Assembly: GCA_017501175.1 (NCBI GenBank)
Contig: JAFVXK010000028.1
Location: 1-42,127, forward strand
Source: Clostridia bacterium
GTDB taxonomy: Bacteria; Bacillota_A; Clostridia; Oscillospirales; CAG-272
Length of the DNA: 42,127 nt
Direction: 5' to 3'
The position numbers and the translations under genes were made by a program. A model generated the notes under the pieces. That model worked only from the letters and a program-made list of their open reading frames with translations, was not told where the DNA came from and made no database searches. Below, piece by piece: positions 27,091 to 35,126 of the stretch; positions within the stretch are counted from its first letter, which is position 1, and each line of letters begins with the position of its first letter.

Positions 27091-28913
27091 GGAAGCTTAA
27101 AAAACTAATAAAAAACGAGCTTTTCGGAATTGTATCGGGAACTTGCTTTTTCGTCCCCGCGCTGATACTTGAATGGCTTGAATTTAGCACGGGTGCGCTG
27201 GTTTTATATATTTTAGCCTTGATTTTTGCGGGTGGCAGAGTTTTCGTGGGGGCAATGCGCGGAATTTTGCGGCGCGACCTTCTGGACGAGAAATTTTTAA
27301 TGTCAATAGCCGCTTTGGGAGCTATGATAATAGGCGAGTGCAGCGAGGGTGTCGCTGTTATGATATTCTTCCTCGTCGGAGAGTATTTTGAGCACAGGGC
27401 GGTTGCGAAATCCCGCAAATCCATAAAATCTCTGATGGAAATAAAGCCTGACGAGGCAACCGTTATTCGTGAGGGTGTTGAGCTTTCGGTTGACGCCGAT
27501 GAGGTGTCAATCGGCGAGGTGTTGGTTATACGCGCAGGAGAGCGCGTGCCTCTCGATTGCGAGATAATTTCAGGCTCGGTTAATGTTGACACCTCGGCTA
27601 TGACGGGTGAATCTCTACCTCGGTCTGTCGGTGTCGGTGATAGACTTGACAGCGGAGTTATAGTCCTTGACGGCGTGATTAAGTGCGTTGCGCTCCGCGT
27701 AGCAGACGAGTCTGCGGCGGCAAGAGTTCTTGAGCTCGTTGAATATGCGAGTGAAAGGCGCGCGCCCGAGGAAAGCTTTATTACTAAATTTTCTCATTAT
27801 TACACACCTGCTGTTGTTGGTGCGGCAGTGCTTCTTGCCGTTATACCGCCAATATTCAATATTACGGGTCTTATGGACTCGGTTTATCGAGCGCTTTCGT
27901 TTCTTGTCGTGTCCTGCCCTTGCGCCCTAGTAATATCCGTGCCGATGGCATTCTTTGGCGGAATTGGCGGTGCGGCATCGCAGGGAATTCTCTTCAAGGG
28001 CGGCGGAGTTTTTTCAACGGTTGCGAAGGCAAAAACGGTTGCCTTTGATAAAACCGGAACGCTTACGACGGGCGAATTCAAGGTTTCGGAGATAGAGAGC
28101 TTCGGTGTTCCGCAGGAGGAGCTTATATCTCTCGCGGCTTCGATTGAAGCGGGGTCAAATCACCCGCTTTCAAAGGCTATTACAGCAAAAGCGCAAACGG
28201 TAAAAATCGCAGAGAAAATCACCGAAATTTCGGGAAAGGGCGTTTTCGGTTATATAAACGGCAATAGAGTTGCCGTCGGAAATACAGCTCTAATGCTGGA
28301 ACTTGGCATTGATTATGATGAAAAGTTTAACACGGGTAGCGTGCTTGTCGCAAAAAACGAGAGTATAATAGGTAAAATAACGCTTTCGGACAGCATAAAG
28401 GCCGAAGCCGAGGACGCGCTCGCAGAGCTTCGTAGAATTGGAATAAAGCACACGGTTATGCTTACGGGAGATAAGAAAAAAACGGCAGAGAAGGTAGCGA
28501 ATAAGCTGGGAATAGACGAAATTTGCGCTGAACTTATGCCCGAAGAAAAATTTGCCTATATCGAAAGGCAAAAGGGTGTAATATACGTCGGTGACGGTAT
28601 AAACGATGCTCCTGCACTGCGTATGGCTGACGTTGGCGTAGCTATGGGACGTCGCGGCGCGGACTCTGCAATAGAGGCAGCTGACCTTGTGATAATGTCG
28701 GATAATTTGACACGCCTGCCCACTTCCGTGAAAATTGCGCGGGGGACGGTGGGAATAGCAAAGCAAAACATCGTCTTCGCCATAGGAGTGAAGCTTGCTA
28801 TCCTCGGCTTGATAGCTCTGGGATTTGCTAATATGTGGCTTGCGGTGTTTGCCGACGTTGGAGTTGCGGTAATTGCGATTTTGAACGCTATGCGAGCGCT
28901 TAGGGTGAAGTGA
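27087..28913 (+). CDS. cadA: Zn2+/Cd2+-exporting P1B-type ATPase (CadA/ZntA-type)
   Basis: 608 residues. Seen: TSAMTGESLPRSV (actuator), C277-P-C279 in the sixth-type membrane helix (SCPCALVISVP), phosphorylated D321 in DKTGTLTTGEF, the HP motif in SNHPLSKAI, TGDKKKTAEKVA, GDGINDAPALRMADVG, and a last helix with NMWLAVFADVGVAVIAILNAMR, whose Asp after the CPC motif is typical of Zn/Cd/Pb (P1B-2) pumps. It exports divalent metal across the membrane. There is no metal-binding domain at its own N-terminus; the preceding HMA gene supplies it. The gene ends in a TGATG overlap with a pseudouridine synthase gene, probably by convenience of the operon. Export of Cu is unlikely because its last helix lacks the MxxSS type. 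Confidence 0.93.
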   Translation: MRKLKKLIKNELFGIVSGTCFFVPALILEWLEFSTGALVLYILALIFAGGRVFVGAMRGILRRDLLDEKFLMSIAALGAMIIGECSEGVAVMIFFLVGEYFEHRAVAKSRKSIKSLMEIKPDEATVIREGVELSVDADEVSIGEVLVIRAGERVPLDCEIISGSVNVDTSAMTGESLPRSVGVGDRLDSGVIVLDGVIKCVALRVADESAAARVLELVEYASERRAPEESFITKFSHYYTPAVVGAAVLLAVIPPIFNITGLMDSVYRALSFLVVSCPCALVISVPMAFFGGIGGAASQGILFKGGGVFSTVAKAKTVAFDKTGTLTTGEFKVSEIESFGVPQEELISLAASIEAGSNHPLSKAITAKAQTVKIAEKITEISGKGVFGYINGNRVAVGNTALMLELGIDYDEKFNTGSVLVAKNESIIGKITLSDSIKAEAEDALAELRRIGIKHTVMLTGDKKKTAEKVANKLGIDEICAELMPEEKFAYIERQKGVIYVGDGINDAPALRMADVGVAMGRRGADSAIEAADLVIMSDNLTRLPTSVKIARGTVGIAKQNIVFAIGVKLAILGLIALGFANMWLAVFADVGVAVIAILNAMRALRVK

Positions 28914-29536
28914 TGCCGAGATATTATATGTTTAATAAGCCGCGTGGCTGTGTCACTGCAAGGCGCGACGAGCGTCATAAAACGGTGATGGATTATTTCC
29001 CCGAATGTGAAAGAGATACTCTTTTTCCCGTTGGCAGACTTGATTTTGACACGGTAGGCTTTCTTCTCGTCACCGACGACGGTATGCTCTGTATGCGCCT
29101 TATGAATCCCGATAGTCATATTGAGAAGACCTATTTTTTCGTTGCAAAGGGCGAAATCAGCGACGGTAACGTGACACGCCTTGAGGGTGGTATAGATATT
29201 GCAATAAGAAAAATGGCGAAAACCAAGCCGTCAAAGCTAGAGATAATAGAACGCACAACTCTCGGAGAGGTCGTTTCCTATCTCAATGAGGCAAACAGAA
29301 AAATTGCTCTTTCGCGTCCTACACTCCCTGCGTTTATAGGAAAGCTGACGATAACCGAGGGGAAAAAGCATCAGGTTAAGCGCATGATACGCCACTTCGG
29401 TGCAAAGGTCGTCTATCTCAGGCGCATATCCCTCGGCGGCGTGCCTCTTGACGAGTCGCTCGCAGAGGGCGAATACCGTGAGCTTACCGCAGAGGAGCTG
29501 GATATACTTAAAAAAGAAAATCGGACTGTCGATTAG
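28913..29536 (+). CDS. RsuA-family rRNA pseudouridine synthase lacking an S4 domain
   Basis: About 207 residues. FNKPRGCVTARRDERHKTV, GRLDFDTVGFLLVTDDG (catalytic Asp in GRLD), IEKTYFFVAKGEI, EGKKHQVKRMIRHFG and a closing GGVPLDESLAEGEYRELT follow RsuA from start to end. It modifies a uridine of rRNA, probably 16S, but the target is not fixed by the sequence. The usual N-terminal S4 RNA-binding domain is absent. ATG at 28913 (TGATG with the ATPase stop) is preferred over a GTG at 28910. Its last codons form the 5' arm of its terminator. Confidence 0.9.
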   Translation: MPRYYMFNKPRGCVTARRDERHKTVMDYFPECERDTLFPVGRLDFDTVGFLLVTDDGMLCMRLMNPDSHIEKTYFFVAKGEISDGNVTRLEGGIDIAIRKMAKTKPSKLEIIERTTLGEVVSYLNEANRKIALSRPTLPAFIGKLTITEGKKHQVKRMIRHFGAKVVYLRRISLGGVPLDESLAEGEYRELTAEELDILKKENRTVD

Positions 29537-29550
29537 ACAGCCCGATTTTT
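29517..29550. terminator. Terminator embedded in the pseudouridine synthase 3' end
   Basis: Stem AAAATCGG-a-CTGTC / GACAG-c-CCGATTTT with a GATTA loop, followed by T. It spans the stop codon (29534-29536) and is nearly symmetrical, so it may also serve cysK from the other side. Confidence 0.85.
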
Positions 29551-29567
29551 GTAAATAAACATTTACA
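29550..29567. repeat. 18-bp gene-end palindrome, copy B
   Basis: TGTAAATAAACATTTACA, 1 bp beyond the cysK stop codon (minus strand) and touching the terminator. Confidence 0.65.
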
Positions 29568-29568
29568 T

Positions 29569-30501
29569 TTAATCATTAAACATTGCTGTTGACAGATACC
29601 TGTCGCCAGAGTCAGCAAGAAGCACGACTATGGTTTTTCCTGCGTTTTCGGGACGCTTTGCAAGCTCTATTGCAGCGAATACCGCAGCGCCTGCGGAAAT
29701 TCCTATAAGAACGCCCTCGCTTCTACCAACCAGTCTGCCAACAGACAAGGCGTCCTCGTTTGACACGGGGATTATCTCGTCATATATATCGGTGTTCAAA
29801 ACATCGGGAATGAAGCCTGCGCCAATTCCTTGAATTGCGTGCGCTCCTGCGGGTTTTCCCGATAGCACGGCTGAGCTCTTCGGCTCAACCGCTACCACCT
29901 TGACGGCGGGATTTTTTGATTTCAGGTACTCTCCGACGCCACTTATCGTTCCTCCCGTGCCGACGCCTGCAGCGAAAATATCAACCTTGCCGTCGGTGTC
30001 CTCGTATATTTCGGGGCCGGTGGTCTTTCTGTGCGCTTCGGGGTTGGCGGGGTTTGTAAACTGACCGGGAATGAAGCTGTCGGGGATTTCTCTTGCGAGC
30101 TCCTCTGCCTTTGCGATAGCACCCGACATACCAAGCTTACCGTCGGTTAGCACAAGCTCTGCTCCGTATGCCTTCATGAGCTGACGGCGTTCCACCGACA
30201 TCGTGTCGGGCATAACTATGATTATTCTGTATCCTCTTGCCGCTGCAACCGAGCATAAGCCTATACCCGTATTGCCTGAGGTGGGCTCAATTATAACCGA
30301 GCCGGGTATGAGCTTGCCCTCTCTTTCTGCCTCGTCTATCATCTCCCGCGCCACTCTGTCCTTTACCGAGCCTGCGGGATTGAAATATTCGAGCTTTGCG
30401 AGAATTTTTGCTTTAAGCCCAAATGATTTTTCTATATTGGTTAATTCTAAAAGCGGAGTTTTTCCTATGAGCTGGTCCGCTGACGTGTATATACGAGCCA
30501 T
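29569..30501 (-). CDS. cysK: Cysteine synthase (O-acetylserine sulfhydrylase)
   Basis: 310 residues of fold type II PLP enzyme. K47 in NPAGSVKDR binds [13 protein letters not shown] (substrate loop), VGTGGTISG and GISAGAA (phosphate and PLP loops) are intact. It makes L-cysteine from O-acetylserine and sulfide in the cytoplasm. AAAGGTG precedes the ATG at 30501. It is monocistronic, with its own consensus promoter 30 bp away; no T-box or S-box is seen in the leader. Confidence 0.95.
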   Translation of the reverse strand: MARIYTSADQLIGKTPLLELTNIEKSFGLKAKILAKLEYFNPAGSVKDRVAREMIDEAEREGKLIPGSVIIEPTSGNTGIGLCSVAAARGYRIIIVMPDTMSVERRQLMKAYGAELVLTDGKLGMSGAIAKAEELAREIPDSFIPGQFTNPANPEAHRKTTGPEIYEDTDGKVDIFAAGVGTGGTISGVGEYLKSKNPAVKVVAVEPKSSAVLSGKPAGAHAIQGIGAGFIPDVLNTDIYDEIIPVSNEDALSVGRLVGRSEGVLIGISAGAAVFAAIELAKRPENAGKTIVVLLADSGDRYLSTAMFND

Positions 30502-30529
30502 AACCTACACCTTTCCTTTACTATCCTAT

Positions 30530-30558
30530 ATTATAGTTACAAATATCAGGCTTGTCAA
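30530..30558 (-). promoter_or_regulatory. Consensus sigma-A promoter of cysK
   Basis: On the minus strand: -35 TTGACA (30558-30553), 17-bp spacer, -10 TATAAT (30535-30530). Confidence 0.87.
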
Positions 30559-30579
30559 TACGAAAATATTCTAAACTTT

Positions 30580-30609
30580 AAAAGCGTCCCTCAAGTGAAG
30601 GACGCTTTT
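30580..30609 (-). terminator. Terminator of the pyrFEB operon
   Basis: Stem AAAAGCGTCC / GGACGCTTTT with a 10-nt loop, 2 bp after the pyrB stop codon on the minus strand. Confidence 0.82.
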
Positions 30610-30611
30610 TC

Positions 30612-31676
30612 TCAAATTTCGTCTGCCTTTTGGTCGCAATAAATGCAATTACCGCCCTTGTAAAGACGTTTTATTCCGCGCTCGCTCTTGCTGATGCAGT
30701 GAGGATTGTTGCAAATAAGCCTTTCGTCCTCGCACCCGTCAGTGCCGCGTCTGTCATCAACGCCCTTAGTGCCGAGAAGCATAAGAATGAGAGCCATTCG
30801 AATATATCTGCCGCACTCAGCCTGCTCAAAGTAGGCGGCTCTTGGGTCGTCGTCAACGTTGACGGCAATCTCGGTGACGCGGGGCAGGGGGTGGAGAATA
30901 CAAAGACTTTCCTTCGCCACCGAGAGCTTGTCCGCTGTCAGCTCGTAGCAGTTTTTGAGACGCTCGTACTCGTCCTTGTCGGCAAATCTTTCGGCTTGTA
31001 TTCTCGTCATATAAAGAATATCAAGCGAGGGAAGTGCTTTTTCGAGCGTATGAACCTCTCGGTATTCAGAGCCGCACGGTTCAAGCACGTCTTCCTTGAC
31101 GTAGCTTGGAAGCTTTAACTCGTCAGGAGATATAAGAACGAATTTAACGCCATTGTATCTAGCCATTGCGCTGATGAGCGAGTGCACGGTTCTGCCGTAC
31201 TTGAGGTCGCCGCAGATGCCTACTGTGAGATTGTCAAATCTTCCACATCTGCGCTTAATTGTTAAGAGGTCGGTGAGCGTCTGCGTCGGGTGATAGTGAC
31301 CGCCGTCGCCAGCGTTGATAATTGGAACGCCCGAAACGCGCGATGCAACTATGGGAGCGCCTTCCTTGGGGTGACGCATAGCTATAATGTCAGAATATCC
31401 GCTGACCATACGAATGGTGTCAGAAAGTGTTTCGCCCTTGGTTACCGATGAGCTGAGCGCCGAGGAAAATCCGAGGACGTTACCGCCAAGGCTCATCATA
31501 GCCGAGGTAAAGCTGAGGCGCGTTCTCGTTGATGGCTCAAAGAAGAGCGTGCCGAGAATTTTCCCCTTTGCCGCGTCTGCGTATTTTTCGGGGTTTTCCA
31601 TAATATCCGAGGCAACCTCGACGAGCTTGTCTATCTCCTCGGTAGAAAAATCAAGAATATCAATAAGATTTCTCAT
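30612..31676 (-). CDS. pyrB: Aspartate carbamoyltransferase with PyrI-like zinc tail
   Basis: 354 residues. The catalytic chain joins carbamoyl phosphate and aspartate, the first committed pyrimidine step: carbamoyl-phosphate loop S49-[17 protein letters not shown], and HPLPRVTEI. After about residue 305 the usual chain would end, but about 40 residues follow with C322-x4-C327 and C344-x2-C347, the exact spacing of the zinc site in the regulatory chain PyrI (C109, C114, C138, C141). The nucleotide-binding half of PyrI is not present. It is the last gene of a pyrF-pyrE-pyrB unit, 48 bp behind pyrE, with the 18-bp palindrome in that gap. AGGAG precedes the ATG. Confidence 0.94.
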   Translation of the reverse strand: MRNLIDILDFSTEEIDKLVEVASDIMENPEKYADAAKGKILGTLFFEPSTRTRLSFTSAMMSLGGNVLGFSSALSSSVTKGETLSDTIRMVSGYSDIIAMRHPKEGAPIVASRVSGVPIINAGDGGHYHPTQTLTDLLTIKRRCGRFDNLTVGICGDLKYGRTVHSLISAMARYNGVKFVLISPDELKLPSYVKEDVLEPCGSEYREVHTLEKALPSLDILYMTRIQAERFADKDEYERLKNCYELTADKLSVAKESLCILHPLPRVTEIAVNVDDDPRAAYFEQAECGRYIRMALILMLLGTKGVDDRRGTDGCEDERLICNNPHCISKSERGIKRLYKGGNCIYCDQKADEI

Positions 31677-31698
31677 CTCGTATCTCCTAAAAGAGTTT

Positions 31699-31716
31699 TG
31701 TAAATTAAAGTTTACA
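31699..31716. repeat. 18-bp gene-end palindrome, copy C
   Basis: TGTAAATTAAAGTTTACA, 8 bp after the pyrE stop codon and just before the pyrB ribosome binding site. It is identical in all 18 bases to copy E at 39022. Confidence 0.75.
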
Positions 31717-31724
31717 AAAATGCG

Positions 31725-32381
31725 TTACGCCTTTGCGCCGTAAACCTCAAGATACTTTCTGATACGGTCCACGTTTTCCTTGTTTTCGGGCTTTTCTTCA
31801 AGGTACTCGATAATGTCGTAAACGTCAACGATAGAGTAAACAGGGAAGCCAAACTGCTCCTCAATTTCCGCCATAGCGCCCTTTTCGCCCTGACCCTTTT
31901 CCTTACGGTCAACCATAATAAAGGTTGCCGCAACCTTCGTGCCCTCAAGGTGAGAGAGGATTTCCATACTCTCGCGGATAGCCGTGCCTGCGGTTATAAC
32001 GTCCTCAATAATAACTATCTCCTCGCCGGCGGTGGGAACGTATCCGACGAAAACTCCGCCTTCTCCGTGGTCCTTGACTTCCTTTCTGTTGAAGAAGAAG
32101 GGTACGTTAAGGTCGTTTTTCGAAAGAGCGACAGCTGCCGATACAGAGAGCGAAATGCCCTTATAGGCAGGGCCGTAGAGGACAGCCTTCTTTGCTCCGA
32201 GCTTTTCGAAGTAGGCTCTTGCGTAGAACTCGCCAAGAGTTGCGATGTCCTTGCCGGTCTTAATCATTCCCGCGTTGATAAAGTAGGGGATTTTTCTTCC
32301 GCTCTTAGCAGTGAAGTCACCGAATTTGAGAACGCCCGCGCTCTCAAGAAACTGTATAAATTCTCTCTTGTAGCATTCCAT
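31725..32381 (-). CDS. pyrE: Orotate phosphoribosyltransferase
   Basis: 218 residues. The PRPP-binding motif IIEDVITAGTAI and the substrate flap after PFFFNRKEVKDHG are present. It adds ribose-phosphate to orotate, giving OMP for the pyrF product. AAGGAG is upstream of the ATG at 32381, 12 bp after pyrF. Confidence 0.94.
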   Translation of the reverse strand: MECYKREFIQFLESAGVLKFGDFTAKSGRKIPYFINAGMIKTGKDIATLGEFYARAYFEKLGAKKAVLYGPAYKGISLSVSAAVALSKNDLNVPFFFNRKEVKDHGEGGVFVGYVPTAGEEIVIIEDVITAGTAIRESMEILSHLEGTKVAATFIMVDRKEKGQGEKGAMAEIEEQFGFPVYSIVDVYDIIEYLEEKPENKENVDRIRKYLEVYGAKA

Positions 32382-32393
32382 TTTTATATCTCC

Positions 32394-33092
32394 TTATCCT
32401 ACGAACTCAGAAAGGCATCTCTCGTATGCGGCTACGGGGTCGTCTGCCGCAGTAATGGGTCTGCCGACAACGATGTAATCAGAGCCAATCTCCTTTGCAG
32501 CCGCAGGAGTCATAACTCTCTTTTGGTCGCCAACGTCGCCGTCAGCAAATCTTACACCGGGAGTGACAGTAACGAAGCTCTTGCCGCAGGTGTCGTGCAC
32601 CTTGCCAGCCTCAAGGGGAGAGCAAACCACGCCGTCAAGTCCTGCCTCCATGGCGCACTTTGCATAGTGCATAACAACCTTGTCGATAGGCTCTTTTATA
32701 AGAAGGTCAGCCTCCATTGCCTCTTGGTCGGTAGAGGTGAGCTGAGTAACCGCGATAAGCATAGGGCGTGTGCCGTCAGGACGGGTAAGTCCCTCGATAG
32801 CCGCCTCCATCATACGCTTTGTGCCTGCGGCGTGCAGGTTTGTCATATCAACGTCAAGACGGGAAAGCACCGCCATCGACTTTTTTACAGTGTTGGGAAT
32901 GTCGTGAAGCTTGAGGTCAAGGAATATCTTGTGTCCCCTTGCCTTTATCTCGCGAACGATGGAGGGTCCCTCTGCGTAGTAGAGCTCCATTCCTATTTTA
33001 ACGAACGGCTTTTTGCCGGTGAATTTGTCAAGAAATGCGAAGGTTTTTTCCGCGCTGTCGAAGTCACAGGCGATAATAACGTCTTTTCCCAT
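32394..33092 (-). CDS. pyrF: Orotidine 5'-phosphate decarboxylase
   Basis: A 232-residue TIM barrel. The Asp-Lys-x-x-x-Asp network is visible ([13 protein letters not shown]), with [10 protein letters not shown] and [12 protein letters not shown] binding phosphate; the ACDF and KIGMELYY starts are typical. It makes UMP from OMP. First gene of the operon, downstream of its own promoter. Confidence 0.94.
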   Translation of the reverse strand: MGKDVIIACDFDSAEKTFAFLDKFTGKKPFVKIGMELYYAEGPSIVREIKARGHKIFLDLKLHDIPNTVKKSMAVLSRLDVDMTNLHAAGTKRMMEAAIEGLTRPDGTRPMLIAVTQLTSTDQEAMEADLLIKEPIDKVVMHYAKCAMEAGLDGVVCSPLEAGKVHDTCGKSFVTVTPGVRFADGDVGDQKRVMTPAAAKEIGSDYIVVGRPITAADDPVAAYERCLSEFVG

Positions 33093-33125
33093 TTTAGACT
33101 TCCTTTCGAAATTTTTATCGCTATT

Positions 33126-33154
33126 ATTTTATCATATTTTGTAGGTAAAATCAA
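33126..33154 (-). promoter_or_regulatory. Sigma-A promoter of pyrFEB
   Basis: On the minus strand: -35 TTGATT (33154-33149), 17-bp spacer, -10 TAAAAT (33131-33126), then a leader of about 25 nt with GAAAGGAAG. It has no room for a PyrR attenuator. Confidence 0.72.
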
Positions 33155-33201
33155 GAGATAATGAAAATATTTTGAGAGCGAGAAAAAATGCTATAGGAAA
33201 A

Positions 33202-33233
33202 GCCGATGAGGAATTGTTCGAAACCTCATCGGC
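33202..33233 (-). terminator. Terminator of the Fe-S operon
   Basis: Perfect 10-bp stem GCCGATGAGG / CCTCATCGGC with a 12-nt loop, followed by TTTTCC on the minus strand. Confidence 0.83.
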
Positions 33234-33242
33234 AAATCTTTT

Positions 33243-33260
33243 TGTAAATTTTAGTTTACT
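33243..33260. repeat. 18-bp gene-end palindrome, copy D
   Basis: TGTAAATTTTAGTTTACT (one arm mismatch), overlapping the stop codon of the last Fe-S operon gene, 9 bp before the terminator hairpin. Confidence 0.65.
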
Positions 33261-34206
33261 TTTTAATTACGTCGAAGTCAGACAGCTCGAAGTGCCACTT
33301 CTCGCGCTTTCTGAAGGGCTCTTTGAAGCTCTTCTTTAAGACGCCCTTCTTTTCAAGGTGAACGTAGCAATCACGGTCACAGGCTCTTCCGCAGATGGAG
33401 CAGTTATAGGAGTGCTTTGCCGGCGGATAGAAGAAGATATTGTCGAGTATCGTTCTTGCTGTTTCGGGGGTGACCTTTGCCTCGCCTGCGATTATTTCGA
33501 GTCTGTTTTCGAGGCGGGGGAATGCATCGGGATTCATAAAGGGGTTATAAAGACCGTTTGCGCCGTTATAGTAAACCGCGCACTGCCAGTTGTCAAGCTT
33601 TCCGGTAACCTCGTCTATCGCATGACCGGGGCAGCCCTTTACACATTCCTTGCAGCCGTCGCAGAGGTGGGGAGTCATAACCTCGTCAGGCTCAATTTCA
33701 GCATCGGTGAGAATGAAGCAGTATCTTACCATAGGACCGTAGTCGTCGGTGAGAAGCGCGCCGTGGAAGCCCTTTTCGCCAACGCCGCACTTAACCGCGG
33801 AATCAACGAAGTTCATCTGATTTTCAGCGGTTCTGCCTCTGTAAATCGAGTCGTAAGCAACCTCGGGGTTGGTGTCGTTCTCCTCTGCCATGATGTTCTG
33901 GTGACGGCGCTGGGGAAGGGCAAGGAAGCCGTTTTCCTCAATGAAGTTTGCAACCTTTATCTGCGCCATAGGCATAATGGTTTCTTCCATATTTTCAACC
34001 GACATCGTGGTGTACTGATAGTAGGTCGTACCCTCCTCAATACCTCTGAACGAGCCGCGGAGAAGTCTGAACACAAGACAGATTACGGTCTTGGTTTCGG
34101 GCATAATCTTGAAGATGGGGTCGTCCTTGTCAAATCTTGACGCGGGAGCGAAGCCAACGGCGTCAGCCCAGTTTTCTTTAGCTATTTCAATAATTCTGTT
34201 TTTCAT
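33256..34206 (-). CDS. QueG/reductive-dehalogenase-like double [4Fe-4S] protein, paralogue 3
   Basis: 316 residues. The N-terminal half (IPET/KTVICLVFRLLRG, RGIEEGTTYYQYTTMS, DSAVKCGVGEKGFHGALLTD and MVRYCFILTDAEIEPDE) resembles the flavin- or cobalamin-type domain of QueG and reductive dehalogenases. It is followed by a ferredoxin motif (C-D-G-C-K-E-C-V-K-G-C-P), a W-x-C-x3-Y-x-x-G-x4-NPF signature shared with the neighbours, and a second Cys set (C-x2-C-x3-C-x3-C, NCSICGRACDRDCY). The HEAT-like C-terminal region of true QueG is absent and the second cluster lacks the usual CP. Cytosolic; it probably carries electrons or performs a reduction. Last gene of a four-gene operon; AAGGAGG before the ATG. 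Confidence 0.72.
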   Translation of the reverse strand: MKNRIIEIAKENWADAVGFAPASRFDKDDPIFKIMPETKTVICLVFRLLRGSFRGIEEGTTYYQYTTMSVENMEETIMPMAQIKVANFIEENGFLALPQRRHQNIMAEENDTNPEVAYDSIYRGRTAENQMNFVDSAVKCGVGEKGFHGALLTDDYGPMVRYCFILTDAEIEPDEVMTPHLCDGCKECVKGCPGHAIDEVTGKLDNWQCAVYYNGANGLYNPFMNPDAFPRLENRLEIIAGEAKVTPETARTILDNIFFYPPAKHSYNCSICGRACDRDCYVHLEKKGVLKKSFKEPFRKREKWHFELSDFDVIKK

Positions 34207-34218
34207 CGCTCGTCCTCC

Positions 34219-35115
34219 TTAAATCTTGCCTATTGACTTTAAGTGCTTATAGCAAGCTATGTCGCACTTCTTGCCGCAGAGGCAGGGAGCGTAGCCCCAG
34301 TGGGTTTTGGGAAGGAATTTAAGCTCGGGGTAGAGGGCTCTCGCGGATACGGCGTCAAAACGGAACTCACCGTTAAGAATAGCCTCGCGGTTGGGGTTAT
34401 CCTTGAGGAAATCGTCGGTCATGAAGGGGTTGGACTTGTGAGCGCCCTTGTAATATACCGCGCACTGCCAGGTGTCAAGACCGTCCTCGGATACCGCATT
34501 GCCGGGGCAAGCCTTAATGCACTCGCCGCACTTGTCGCAGAGGGTTTCGGTAAGCGGCTCGTCGCACTCAAGGGGTGCGTCGGTGATGATAAACGCGTAT
34601 CTCATATAAGGGCCGTGTCCCTTTGCAATAATCTTGCCGTTAAGACCGGGCTCTCCGATGCCGCAGGCAACTGCCGCCTTGCCGAAGTCTATCATAACGT
34701 CGGGCGCAGGCTTGCCGGGCTCAACGGGGTCGGACATAAGCTCGAAGGTATCGAAAACCTCGGGATTAGTGCTCTTATCGCCCTTTGCCTTCATACCGGG
34801 AACGGTTCTCTGAAGACAAGCGTCGTAGCCCTCGTTTTCGATAACAGCGCCAATCTTGAGAAGGAATATCTCGGCGAGCTCCTCGTCTATGTACTTAACG
34901 CCCTCGTTGACGTAGGTGTAGAACTGACTTCCTATCTCCATCGTGTGATAAAGAGCCTTCGGAACAGCAAAGCCAAAGCCGATTATGCACTTTGCCTCGG
35001 GGAGAATCATTCTCGGGTCCTTCTGAATATCGGGCTCGTCGTAAATCTTACCTATGCCGCAAACGGCAGCGCCGAGCTCCTTTGCTTTTTGTTTAATAAT
35101 TTCAGCGGTTAACAT
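34219..35115 (-). CDS. QueG/reductive-dehalogenase-like double [4Fe-4S] protein, paralogue 2
   Basis: 298 residues, the shortest of the three relatives. MLTAEIIKQKAKELGAAVCG opens like QueG. Further motifs: ACGIGEPGLNGKIIAKGHGP, MRYAFIITDAPLECDEP, ferredoxin motif C-D-K-C-G-E-C-I-K-A-C-P, TWQCAVYY then SNPF (shared signature), and a second set CLCGKKCDIACY (C-x-C-x3-C-x3-C). The order and spacing are the same as in the flanking paralogues. Substrate and cofactor unknown. AAGGAGG precedes the ATG at 35115, 11 bp after paralogue 1. Confidence 0.72.
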   Translation of the reverse strand: MLTAEIIKQKAKELGAAVCGIGKIYDEPDIQKDPRMILPEAKCIIGFGFAVPKALYHTMEIGSQFYTYVNEGVKYIDEELAEIFLLKIGAVIENEGYDACLQRTVPGMKAKGDKSTNPEVFDTFELMSDPVEPGKPAPDVMIDFGKAAVACGIGEPGLNGKIIAKGHGPYMRYAFIITDAPLECDEPLTETLCDKCGECIKACPGNAVSEDGLDTWQCAVYYKGAHKSNPFMTDDFLKDNPNREAILNGEFRFDAVSARALYPELKFLPKTHWGYAPCLCGKKCDIACYKHLKSIGKI

Positions 35116-35126
35116 ACTCTTCCTCC

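Noticed and set aside
30502..30611. S-box, T-box or CymR-type control site before cysK
   Set aside because: The leader after the consensus promoter is too short for a riboswitch and no clear repeat is visible.
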